Position numbers and translations under genes: made by a program
NCBI GenBank assembly: GCA_015063855.1
Contig: SVTI01000011.1
Span: 1-40,856 of the forward strand
Length of the DNA: 40,856 nt
Origin: Oscillospiraceae bacterium
Lineage (GTDB): Bacteria > Bacillota > Clostridia > Oscillospirales > CAG-272
Direction of reading: 5' to 3'
Shown: one piece after another, positions 1 through 6,551 of the stretch
Layout of the letters: each line of letters opens with the position of its first letter
How positions within the stretch are numbered: position 1 is the first letter of the stretch
Notes under the pieces: model-generated
Told to the model about the DNA's origin: nothing
The model's input: the letters and a program-made list of their open reading frames with translations, nothing else
The model's database searches: none

Positions 1-26
1 AATAAAAAAATAAAAAGGATATAAAC

Positions 27-1628
27 ATGATTTCAACCAACGACCTTTCCCTCCAGTACGGAGGAAGAACACTTTTCAAAAATGCAAACTTAAGCTTTAC
101 CCCCGGTAACTGCTACGGTATTATCGGTGCAAACGGTGCGGGTAAGTCCACACTTTTAAAAATTCTCTCCGGTGAGATCGAGCAGACAAGCGGTGAGGTA
201 AACCGTGATCCCAAGGAAAGAATCTCGGTATTAAAGCAGGACCACTTTATGTTTGACGAGCATACCGTTCTCCATACCGTTATCATGGGTAATACCGAGC
301 TTTGCGATATTATGGAAAAGAAGGAATATTACTATTCCAAGGAAGAAATGACCGAGGAAGAGGGTATGATCCTTTGCGAATTGGAGGAACGCTTTGCCGA
401 GATCGACGGCTGGACCGCAGAGTCCGATGCGGAGATCCTTCTCAACAGCCTCGGTATCAATTCCGAGTACCACTATATGCTCATGGGTGAGATTTCTGCC
501 GATATAAAGGTTAAGGTTCTTCTTGCACAGGCACTTTTCGGTAACCCGGATATCCTTCTCATGGACGAGCCCACCAACCATCTCGATCTTGAGACCATCG
601 CTTGGCTTGAAAACTTCCTTATTGATTTTCCCAATACGGTTATCGTAGTATCCCATGACCGTCACTTCTTAAATAAGATCTGTACACATATCGTTGACGT
701 TGACTTCGGTAAGATCACCACCGTTGTAGGTAACTACGATTTCTGGTTTGAGTATACACAGATTCGTCAGCGCCAGATCAAGGAGCAGAATAAGAAGGCT
801 GAGCAGAAGATCAAGGAATTACAGGACTTTATCTCCCGATTCAGCGCAAACGCATCCAAGCATAAGCAGGCTACAAGCCGTAAAAAGCTTCTTGACAATA
901 TCACACTTGAAGCGGAAGAGGTTTCCTCCCGCCGTTTCCCCTATATCGCATTCAAGCCTACCCGTGAGATCGGTAACGAGGTTCTTACCGTTACCAATCT
1001 TTCCAAGACTGTCGGTGACCGCAAGGTTCTTGATAATGTAAGCTTCATTATCCGTCCCGATGATAAGGTTGCTTTCGTAGGCAGCGATCCCGTGGCAAGA
1101 ACTACACTTTTTGCTATCCTTGCAGGTGAGATGGAGCCCGATGAGGGTGAGATCAAGTGGGGCGTTACCACTTCTCAGTCCTATTTCCCTACGGATAACT
1201 CTAAGTATTTTGACGGCTGTGAGGATTCCCTTATCGACTGGGTTCGTAATTACAGTGATCTCGTATACGAGGCAGACGTTCGCGGATGGCTCGGTAGACT
1301 TTTATTCTCGGGTGACGAGGCAGGCAAGAGTGCAAAGGTTCTCTCCGGTGGTGAGAGAGTAAGATGTATGCTCTGTAAGATGATGCTTGAGGCCTCAAAC
1401 GTTCTCATCATGGACGAGCCCACCGACCATCTTGACCTTGAATCTATTCAGGCTCTCAACAAGGGTCTTTGTGACTTTACCGAAACCATTCTCTTCTGTT
1501 CTCACGACCACCAGTTTACACAGACCGTTGCGAACAGAATTATCGACGTAACACCCGGCTCTTTCTACGATAAGCAGACCGACTACGACTCTTACGTTGA
1601 AGAGATGCTTATTAAGACAGAAGCGTAA
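27..1628 (+). CDS. ABC-F family ATP-binding protein, YbiT/YkpA type
   Basis: ABC-F proteins are cytosolic twin-ATPase factors that act on the ribosomal E site and have no membrane domain. The 533 residues match the YbiT/YkpA length. NBD1 has Walker A GANGAGKST (about residues 34-42), Walker B LLMDEPTNHLD and an H-loop SHDRHF. A charged linker (about 240-310) with the ABC-F signature FSANASKHKQATSRKK follows. NBD2 has the signature LSGGERVR and MDEPTDHLD. Oddities: the NBD1 signature reads ISADIKVKV instead of LSGGQ-like, and the NBD2 Walker A reads GSDPVARTT with the lysine lost. Because composite ATP sites pair Walker A of one domain with the signature of the other, one site is canonical and the other looks dead. 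The start is preceded by AAAAGGATATAAAC. A terminator follows directly, so the gene ends its own transcript. Family call is firm; the exact cellular role is not. Confidence 0.95.
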   Translation: MISTNDLSLQYGGRTLFKNANLSFTPGNCYGIIGANGAGKSTLLKILSGEIEQTSGEVNRDPKERISVLKQDHFMFDEHTVLHTVIMGNTELCDIMEKKEYYYSKEEMTEEEGMILCELEERFAEIDGWTAESDAEILLNSLGINSEYHYMLMGEISADIKVKVLLAQALFGNPDILLMDEPTNHLDLETIAWLENFLIDFPNTVIVVSHDRHFLNKICTHIVDVDFGKITTVVGNYDFWFEYTQIRQRQIKEQNKKAEQKIKELQDFISRFSANASKHKQATSRKKLLDNITLEAEEVSSRRFPYIAFKPTREIGNEVLTVTNLSKTVGDRKVLDNVSFIIRPDDKVAFVGSDPVARTTLFAILAGEMEPDEGEIKWGVTTSQSYFPTDNSKYFDGCEDSLIDWVRNYSDLVYEADVRGWLGRLLFSGDEAGKSAKVLSGGERVRCMLCKMMLEASNVLIMDEPTDHLDLESIQALNKGLCDFTETILFCSHDHQFTQTVANRIIDVTPGSFYDKQTDYDSYVEEMLIKTEA

Positions 1629-1636
1629 TAAATTTA

Positions 1637-1672
1637 AACGGACAGTATTGCTTAAAATACTGTCCGTTATTT
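1637..1672 (+). terminator. Rho-independent terminator after the ABC-F gene
   Basis: A perfect 13-bp stem (1637-1649 with 1656-1668, AACGGACAGTATT and its complement) with a 6-nt loop is followed by TATTT. It lies 8 nt after the ABC-F stop codon. The trailing T-tract is short, and the stem is nearly symmetric. Confidence 0.85.
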
Positions 1673-1706
1673 AATGTCTATTCCCAACAAGTAGTCTGCC
1701 GATACC

Positions 1707-1735
1707 TTGAAATAATTCGGTATCCATGATATAAT
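1707..1735 (+). promoter_or_regulatory. Sigma-A-type promoter for the isomerase-like gene
   Basis: TTGAAA (1707-1712), a 17-nt spacer and TATAAT (1730-1735) lie about 22 nt upstream of the ATG at 1757. The -35 region is inside a small inverted repeat (GATACC at 1701-1706, GGTATC at 1719-1724), which could be an operator; that part is inference. Confidence 0.75.
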
Positions 1736-1756
1736 TCGTTTAAAGGAAGTGAAAAA

Positions 1757-2575
1757 ATGAAACCACGCATTGTAACAACAACCTCGGTATTTCCAAAGGG
1801 ATATCCGGCAGAGAAGGCAATTGAACGACTGGCGTCTATAGGGTTTGAAGCTCTTGATATGGCTTTTGATTATTGGGTATATTCAAAGGAATCACCATTT
1901 CTGTCCGATGATTATATATTATGGGCGGAGAATTTAAGGGAGCTTTCCGAAAAGAAGGGTATACCTTATACCCATTCCCATTGTCCGGGAGGCGCGGACA
2001 GCGGGGATATCATCGGCAGAACGGTAAAGGCGGCAAGCATCTTGGGTGCAAAATACATGGTGCTTCATCCTATGTACCGCGAAGAAGATCAAAGCGAGAT
2101 AACCGATCCCGAACGCTTTATAAGGCTTAATGCAGAATATACAAAGCCTTGGATTGAGAAAGCGGCAGAGCATGATGTAATAATTCTTTCCGAAAATCTT
2201 GAAACAGGTGCTTCTATCGATCCCCGTAACATAGTTGAGCTTGTTAAGGAAATAAATTCGGAAAATTTCGGCTGGTGTTATGATGTCGGTCATGCAAACT
2301 ATATGGGCTTTAAATCGGATATTTTAAAGGAATGCGACATAACTCCCCTCTCTCTTCATATCCACGATAATGACGGTGGTTATGACGATCATCTTATTCC
2401 GGGAGACGGAAATATAGATTTTAATGATTTCACCAGTCTGTTAAAGGAAATAGGTTACCGCGGCGACTGTGTTCTTGAGGCTCACAGTCAATCCAAGGAG
2501 GCGCAAGACAGCGAACGTGACGCTATCCTTACACACCTGCTTGAACAAGCTGAAATCATAAGAGCAAATATGTAG
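1757..2575 (+). CDS. Sugar phosphate isomerase/epimerase (AP-endonuclease-2-like TIM barrel)
   Basis: Cytosolic enzyme of the xylose-isomerase-like TIM-barrel family, which interconverts sugars or inositol-type substrates using a divalent metal. The 272 residues suit the family. Likely metal and active-site residues are visible: HSHCPGG near 73, SENLET near 146, CYDVGHAN near 174, HIHDNDG near 203 and HLIPGDGNIDF near 213, with a final EAHSQ. The start follows AAAGGAAGTGAAAAA. The gene has its own promoter and stands alone between a terminator and a repeat block. The TAG stop is immediately followed by the repeat head GGAAGGCAGGGC, so the 3' end may have been shaped by repeat insertion. The substrate cannot be told from sequence. 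Confidence 0.85.
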   Translation: MKPRIVTTTSVFPKGYPAEKAIERLASIGFEALDMAFDYWVYSKESPFLSDDYILWAENLRELSEKKGIPYTHSHCPGGADSGDIIGRTVKAASILGAKYMVLHPMYREEDQSEITDPERFIRLNAEYTKPWIEKAAEHDVIILSENLETGASIDPRNIVELVKEINSENFGWCYDVGHANYMGFKSDILKECDITPLSLHIHDNDGGYDDHLIPGDGNIDFNDFTSLLKEIGYRGDCVLEAHSQSKEAQDSERDAILTHLLEQAEIIRANM

Positions 2576-2700
2576 GAAGGCAGGGCTTTGCCCTGCACCC
2601 TGCTCTTCGGGCTTGAAGTTTGCAAGTATCGTTAATTCAATGCCCGAAATAAGACAAGCAATAAATTGTAGTTTAGTGGTGAGTTTGCTGTGACAAAATG
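2573..2700 (+). repeat. Structured intergenic repeat family 1, copy a
   Basis: It begins at the stop codon of the preceding gene. Modules: a self-complementary head (GGCAGGGCTTTGCCCTGC), then CTTCGGGCTTGAAG, about 35 variable bases, GCCCGAAATAAGAC, TAAATTGTAGTTTA and GGTGAGTTTGCTGTGAC. TTCGGGC and GCCCGAA can pair as an outer stem. The same order of modules recurs at 25563-25700 and, inverted, at 13757-13858. Confidence 0.85.
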
Positions 2701-2734
2701 TCTTAAATAAACTAACGGAGAGCGCTACACTAAT

Positions 2735-2975
2735 AGCCTTCCCCAGCGGGGAAGGTGGCATTGGTGGAATTTTCTAAGCGCTTTCAAGCGGTTGGAAAAT
2801 TCTACCCAATGACGGATGAGTAGAACCCCGTATCGACTAACTTTTTTGTAAATCATCTTATTTAAATAAAACTTATAGTTTTATTAAGTTCAGTTGCATT
2901 AAATAATCTTTAGTTATAAATCTGTTCTACTCATCCACCACCGCCGTGGTCCCCCTTCCCTGCTAGGGAAGGCAG
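2735..2975. mobile_element. MITE-like element with long inverted ends
   Basis: The left end (AGCCTTCCCCAGCGGGGAAG, then further GATGAGTAGAAC at about 2814-2825) and the right end (GTTCTACTCATCCACCACC at about 2929, then CCTTCCCTGCTAGGGAAGG) are imperfect inverted repeats around an AT-rich core of about 100 bp. Inside the left arm is another hairpin, GGAATTTTC...GAAAATTC (about 2765-2804). No ORF is present. Half-copies of the same end occur at 25794-25841 and 40806-40830, so it has moved or recombined within this genome. Confidence 0.7.
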
Positions 2976-2984
2976 GGGCTCGTA

Positions 2985-3152
2985 TCCTTCGGATATTAAA
3001 GACATATCGTTCCGGTAAACTGCTCGATAAACTGTAGTTTATAGTTCACTTCACTTCGGGTACAAAACTTAAGATTTTCACAAGCTTCATGCCCGATCAT
3101 TCGCCGCGGGTCGGACCCGCAAACTGTAATTTATCGTCCCAACAATCCCCAA
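2985..3152 (-). repeat. Repeat family 1, inverted copy b
   Basis: Read on the minus strand it gives GCGGGTCCGACCCGC (3120-3106), GGCGAATGATCGGGCATGAAG, and then, near 3050-3000, the box CAGTTTATCGAGCAGTTTAC-like followed by CGGAACGATATGTCTTTAA. The first part is identical over 29 bases to 25460-25488; the last part matches 40750-40782. Together with the copies at 2573 and 2735 it fills the roughly 590-bp gap before spoVT, in which I see no gene. Confidence 0.75.
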
Positions 3153-3166
3153 ATACAGAACTTCTG

Positions 3167-3718
3167 TTAACTTTCTAACTGTTTACTGAGGAAGGACGCG
3201 GCGGTTTGAACAAGCTTGATTTCGGTTTCGGCGTCCATATCAACGGTATCGCCGTCACGGTGAAGCGAGCATACACAGCCGCTGATATCTCCTTCGGTGA
3301 TTATAGGCATTGCTATCATGGTATAATAACCGTCAGCGGTGTCCGATATGGGATTGAAGCGGTCCTTTTCTTTTTCACATATAAAAATATTTCTGTCCTC
3401 TATAATTTTTTCAAGTTCAGAGGAAAGGGTCTTATCCTGATAATCCTTTTTTGGTACACCTGCAGAGGCAATGACAGAGTCTCGGTCGGTAATGATAATA
3501 TTAAGACCACAGGTCTTTGACAGAGCCTCGGCATATTGCTGTGCAAAGGTGTTAAGCTCACCTATGGGTGAATATTTTTTAAAGATTACCTCGCCCTCAC
3601 GGTCGGTAAATATTTCAAGAGGATCTCCCTCACGGATACGCATTGTTCTTCTTATTTCCTTGGGGATAACTACACGTCCCAGATCATCGATTCTTCTTAC
3701 AATTCCTGTTGCTTTCAT
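3167..3718 (-). CDS. spoVT: Stage V sporulation protein T (AbrB-family regulator)
   Basis: DNA-binding regulator of the late forespore programme. The 183 residues match SpoVT: an N-terminal AbrB swapped-hairpin domain (residues 1-50, with MKATGIVRRIDDLGRVVIPK) and a C-terminal GAF-like domain (about 55-180). In Bacillus subtilis spoVT is transcribed by sigma-G and represses itself (established for that species). Here GTATA-N17-GATACTA upstream fits a sigma-G/F promoter, and an inverted repeat TTTACAG/CTGTAAA overlaps the -10. The SD is AAGGAG, 10 nt before ATG. The first 33 codons and the promoter are repeated at 4615-4778, and a damaged copy is at 9161-9282. It implies a spore-forming lineage. 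Confidence 0.95.
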   Translation of the reverse strand: MKATGIVRRIDDLGRVVIPKEIRRTMRIREGDPLEIFTDREGEVIFKKYSPIGELNTFAQQYAEALSKTCGLNIIITDRDSVIASAGVPKKDYQDKTLSSELEKIIEDRNIFICEKEKDRFNPISDTADGYYTMIAMPIITEGDISGCVCSLHRDGDTVDMDAETEIKLVQTAASFLSKQLES

Positions 3719-3736
3719 ATATAAAAATCTCCTTGA

Positions 3737-3782
3737 TTTACAGTTGCTGATAATAGTATCTGTAAAACAAGGGGATTTATAC
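3737..3782 (-). promoter_or_regulatory. Sigma-G/F-like promoter and inverted-repeat operator of spoVT
   Basis: On the minus strand GTATA (3782-3778) and GATACTA (3760-3754) are separated by 17 nt, fitting the sigma-G pattern GHATR-N17/18-CATNHTA except for the first base of the -10. TTTACAG (3737-3743) and CTGTAAA (3760-3766) form an inverted repeat around the -10, plausible for autoregulation. All of these elements are kept intact in the copies at 4733-4778 and 9237-9282. Confidence 0.7.
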
Positions 3783-3790
3783 TGAAGTAA

Positions 3791-3819
3791 TTTACTTTTA
3801 GAGTCAATTGTGATATAAT
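3791..3819 (+). promoter_or_regulatory. Sigma-A-type promoter, divergent from spoVT
   Basis: TTTACT (3791-3796), a 17-nt spacer and a perfect TATAAT (3814-3819) lie 21 nt before the ATG at 3841. A related sequence after the third spoVT 5' copy (9291 onward) has 15 nt between TTTACT and TATATT, so that version is probably weak. Confidence 0.7.
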
Positions 3820-3840
3820 AAAATCAAAGGCGGTGATTTG

Positions 3841-4524
3841 ATGATTATAAAAATTTCTCAAACGGCATCAAACATTAAACAATCCTATGATATCGAGGGT
3901 GAAAATTTTTATTATAGTGGTGATGCAGGAAGTATCAGCCGCATGCAATCAATAACGCTTTCCAACAAAGAAAAGACAATAAAAGGTATCTATAATATTT
4001 CAAAATGGGTTAACTATATTCCCTTGCGTTATCTGTTTGGCGAGGCAAATTTGACAAGAGTTTTTCACCTTTACGAAAATGATAACATTTATGGAGTTAT
4101 TGCGTTTTCAAAACATGGTTTTCTAAAAAATTTTTACGTAATAGCGTTGGACAGCGGAGAAATATTTCATTGCTATTGTCTGTCTCGCGGGTCTTTTGAC
4201 TATGTTTCAATATACCAAGGCGCTACCCAAATCGCATTGATAGAAACTTATCTTTCGGTAAATGATTATAAATATACTCACAAACTATATCTTTTAGATG
4301 AATATAATCAGTTCGCCGATACACTTTCGTTTTTTGTTTTGTATTATGCAAGTTATAATTTTGCTCAAAGAATGCATATGTCATCAGGTTCGACTTCTAC
4401 AAAATCTTGGAGTTTTTCAAAGTATAATAATAAGTATAACCCCAAATGGCGAGAAACACATTTCCCAAATGAAAACTTTTTCGGTAAAACAAGTCTTATA
4501 AATAATTCATACGGAGATATTTAA
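3841..4524 (+). CDS. Uncharacterised protein, possibly tubby/LURP-one-like
   Basis: A 227-residue soluble protein that I do not recognise with certainty. It is rich in short beta-strand-like segments with aromatic residues, such as YDIEGENFYYSG near the start, IYGVIAFSKHGFLKNFYVI mid-protein and KYTHKLYLLDE near 150, which recalls the tubby-like/LURP-one/scramblase fold. That is a weak guess from pattern only. The C-terminal 40 residues are polar and rich in Ser, Lys and Asn. It starts at ATG 3841 after AAAGGCGGTG; the TTG one codon earlier is less likely. Its own promoter and terminator make it a one-gene cassette between two spoVT 5' copies. Composition is AT-rich relative to the flanks, which suggests transfer. 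Confidence 0.6.
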   Translation: MIIKISQTASNIKQSYDIEGENFYYSGDAGSISRMQSITLSNKEKTIKGIYNISKWVNYIPLRYLFGEANLTRVFHLYENDNIYGVIAFSKHGFLKNFYVIALDSGEIFHCYCLSRGSFDYVSIYQGATQIALIETYLSVNDYKYTHKLYLLDEYNQFADTLSFFVLYYASYNFAQRMHMSSGSTSTKSWSFSKYNNKYNPKWRETHFPNENFFGKTSLINNSYGDI

Positions 4525-4547
4525 AGCGGAGTGAAATTCACTCCGCT
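4525..4547. terminator. Bidirectional hairpin terminator
   Basis: AGCGGAGTGAA and TTCACTCCGCT form a near-continuous 11-bp palindrome right after the stop at 4522-4524, followed by GTTATTCTTT on the plus strand and TTTAAAT on the minus strand. It overlaps the last codons of the small reverse-strand ORF ending at 4538. Confidence 0.75.
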
Positions 4548-4714
4548 GTTATTCTTTGTGCAATGCTATGTATCGCAATGCAAAACTTATCGATTGGTGT
4601 CAATGTTGTATATGAGGGGTCTCCCTCACGGATACGCATTGTTCTTCTGATTTCTTTAGGGATAACTACACGTCCCAGGCCATCTATTCTTCTAACTATT
4701 CCAGTTGCTTTCAT
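4538..4714 (-). pseudogene. Truncated spoVT copy: 58-residue AbrB-domain fragment
   Basis: The first 33 codons of spoVT (through REGDP) are repeated with the full upstream promoter and SD, then run 25 codons into unrelated sequence before a TGA at 4538-4540. Against spoVT, 11 of 99 coding bases differ; nine of the ten changed codons are synonymous and the other is Asp12 to Gly. The 64 upstream bases differ at one position. This pattern suggests the piece came from a diverged but functional spoVT of another strain rather than from local decay. If translated it would carry most of the DNA-binding hairpin and no GAF domain, so it could be inert or interfere with SpoVT. No other start or product is apparent. 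Confidence 0.7.
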
Positions 4715-4732
4715 ATATAAAAATCTCCTTGA

Positions 4733-4778
4733 TTTACAGTTGCTGATAATAGTATCTGTAAAACAAGGAGATTTATAC
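4733..4778 (-). promoter_or_regulatory. Second copy of the spoVT promoter/operator
   Basis: TATAC (4774-4778) and TAGTATC (4750-4756), read on the minus strand as GTATA-N17-GATACTA, plus the inverted repeat arms at 4733-4739 and 4756-4762, are all identical to the spoVT promoter. It sits 7 nt after the stop codon of the chimeric gene to its right. Confidence 0.65.
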
Positions 4779-4784
4779 TTGAAA

Positions 4785-5291
4785 TTATAAGTTTTCAGCT
4801 TTCCAGTTTTTCAAAAACTCTGTGCATTTTTTTGCTTTTAATTCTTTGGCGGCGACCATATAAACTATATCAAACAACTCTTTTGGAATATGGTATTTTT
4901 TCATCCATTGTTCTAATTTATCCACCGCATCCTTTTTGTATATAACTTGCAAATGATTGGTCCTGGGAGTTTCGATATAATTTATTTCGTTATCTAACGC
5001 AAATGTTGCGGCAGCACTGCCACTTGGAGCGATTAACGTTAAACGCTCTTCACCAAAACTTTTCAAAGTTTCAACGCCTTTTTGAATTGCCTGCAAAGAA
5101 TTATCAAAAAAGTGCATATATTTTTTGATTTTAAAGAAGGTTTCTTCCATCAATTCTTCAGCAACAAAAATGTTATCTACATATCCGTTAAGATATAGAG
5201 TCAGACCGTCCTTGTAATCCTTGATTATTTCAACAATGCCTTCGTCGTCACCATCAAGGAAACGGCGGTAGCTACTTGCACCGTTATCCAT
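4785..5291 (-). CDS. Chimeric protein: sigma-70 region 2 start fused to an unknown domain
   Basis: Residues 1 to about 53 (MDNGASSYRRFLDGDDEGIV through EELMEETFFKI) look like the start of a clostridial sigma-70/ECF-type factor, region 2. The usual continuation (region 2.4 and the region 4 helix-turn-helix) is absent. Instead about 112 residues follow that I cannot place, with LTLIAPSGSAAATFALDNE near 90 and a lysine-rich helical end. Total 168 residues. ATG follows AAGGAGAAAATCA, and a good sigma-A promoter lies upstream. The join resembles the captured spoVT 5' ends nearby: a host-gene start attached to island sequence. Function is unknown; the sigma part alone could bind core polymerase but not recognise a -35. 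Confidence 0.6.
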   Translation of the reverse strand: MDNGASSYRRFLDGDDEGIVEIIKDYKDGLTLYLNGYVDNIFVAEELMEETFFKIKKYMHFFDNSLQAIQKGVETLKSFGEERLTLIAPSGSAAATFALDNEINYIETPRTNHLQVIYKKDAVDKLEQWMKKYHIPKELFDIVYMVAAKELKAKKCTEFLKNWKAENL

Positions 5292-5372
5292 TGATTTTCT
5301 CCTTCCCGAAAGGTACGTTTTTTATGTCCTTTCACTTATTAAACGGATAACTCCGCAAAAACTCCCACCAAT

Positions 5373-5401
5373 ATTATAAACATATTTCAATGATTTTTCA
5401 A
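5373..5401 (-). promoter_or_regulatory. Sigma-A-type promoter of the chimeric gene
   Basis: On the minus strand TTGAAA (5401-5396), 17 nt, TATAAT (5378-5373), about 80 nt upstream of the ATG at 5291. The -35 touches the U-tract of the terminator of the gene to its right. Confidence 0.7.
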
Positions 5402-5433
5402 AAAACTAAGAGACGCCGCAGAAATGCGACGCC
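5399..5433 (-). terminator. Terminator of the RES operon
   Basis: The arms 5412-5420 and 5425-5433 pair fully only in minus-strand RNA (GGCGTCGCA with TGCGGCGTC, two G-U wobbles). On the plus strand two A-C mismatches would remain. This fixes the direction. TCTTAGTTTTTTG follows. It lies 6 nt after the RES stop codon. Confidence 0.8.
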
Positions 5434-5438
5434 TTCTT

Positions 5439-6551
5439 TTAGGATTTGTGTTTTGTGAGAAGCTCTTTTGTATAATGAAGTTTTTTCACCTCATAAGTCT
5501 TGCTATATGTGCACTTGAAAGAATCAGGATCAAAAATCACTAAATTAGATCCTCTGCTATGCATAGCACTTTGATATTCTATTCCGTCAAAAACAGGTTG
5601 TCCATCATTGTCCACGATTGACATTATAAAATCACAGATATACTGTGTAGGCAAATAATCCAAGGGACTATCGCCTCTACGCATAGTACGACTCATTTCT
5701 TGGTTGATCTTCATCAGGTGCTCTCTATTTATTGCGAGAGCCATACAATCGGCATCAACTTTAAAAGAACTAATTTTATGTATTTGCTGCAAATCAACAA
5801 CCTTAATTGGTTTTAGTTGTTTAAAAGTACCAATTGTAACATAATCGTATTCAGCGGCACGAATCTCATGGAAAGTTGTTTCGCGATCATATGTTAGATA
5901 TAGCCGGCTTATCCCTGCAGAGTTTGCTCGACCATCCGAAGCCTTTTCTTTTGGCGGAGCACTCATTTCACTTGGCGTAAACCCGTTGCGATCTTCAGCA
6001 ATTCGTCCTCTGTAAAAACGTTGCTTTCCTACAGGAATATCTTTACTAATATCCATGCAGTATTTTTCCAACAATTCTGTGTCTATAAGATTTGTATGAA
6101 AACGATTTTTGTGTTTTAGCGTTTCAACAAATTCATCCCAATTTTCAGCACGCAATATAGAATTGGTCTGTAAATAATCTTTGTCGTACTTTTCTGGAAT
6201 TCCCACTAACATTTCAAACACTATTGGATAGTCATTTAAAACAGTTGGAGACAAACTTTTAAGAATTTCTAAAATAGAATCGTCTGGTATATCAGAAAAA
6301 ATATCCCATTCATTTTTTATTGCATCGACTAACGTTCTTCGTTCATCTACAGGGTAATTTTCAGGTAGGTCCGCTTCTGCAGTATATATCGAAATAAGAT
6401 TATCAAACATTCCAAACAATGTAGAATCTTGATCGGTATCAAGAACGGAAACTTCTTTAGAACCGCATATTGGACATATACCTAAAGAGCCACGTTCCTC
6501 AATGATTGCTTTGATTTCTAAATTGCGAAAACACTCACTGCACAAAATCAT
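5439..6551 (-). CDS. RES-domain protein with N-terminal zinc knuckle (putative NAD-attacking effector)
   Basis: The RES fold is known from toxins that destroy NAD+ (RES-Xre and MbcT families). This 370-residue protein has a Cys4 zinc knuckle at the start (C4/C7, C26/C29), a helical acidic middle (about 40-170, recalling HEPN/RES N-terminal domains) and a C-terminal RES domain with the three family residues in context: RFYRGR (R181/R183), TTFHEIRA (E229) and EYQSAMHSRGSN (S328). The start at 6551 is chosen because it overlaps the upstream stop as ATGA and removes 33 implausible residues. It is the last gene of a three-gene operon ending at a terminator. No neighbouring Xre antitoxin is present, so the upstream genes may control it. 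Enzyme activity is inferred from the family. Confidence 0.85.
   Translation of the reverse strand: MILCSECFRNLEIKAIIEERGSLGICPICGSKEVSVLDTDQDSTLFGMFDNLISIYTAEADLPENYPVDERRTLVDAIKNEWDIFSDIPDDSILEILKSLSPTVLNDYPIVFEMLVGIPEKYDKDYLQTNSILRAENWDEFVETLKHKNRFHTNLIDTELLEKYCMDISKDIPVGKQRFYRGRIAEDRNGFTPSEMSAPPKEKASDGRANSAGISRLYLTYDRETTFHEIRAAEYDYVTIGTFKQLKPIKVVDLQQIHKISSFKVDADCMALAINREHLMKINQEMSRTMRRGDSPLDYLPTQYICDFIMSIVDNDGQPVFDGIEYQSAMHSRGSNLVIFDPDSFKCTYSKTYEVKKLHYTKELLTKHKS

Noticed and set aside
2573-3170. CRISPR array or tRNA in the repeat block
   Set aside because: Repeats are long, mixed in orientation and unevenly spaced, with no regular spacers; no cloverleaf was found.
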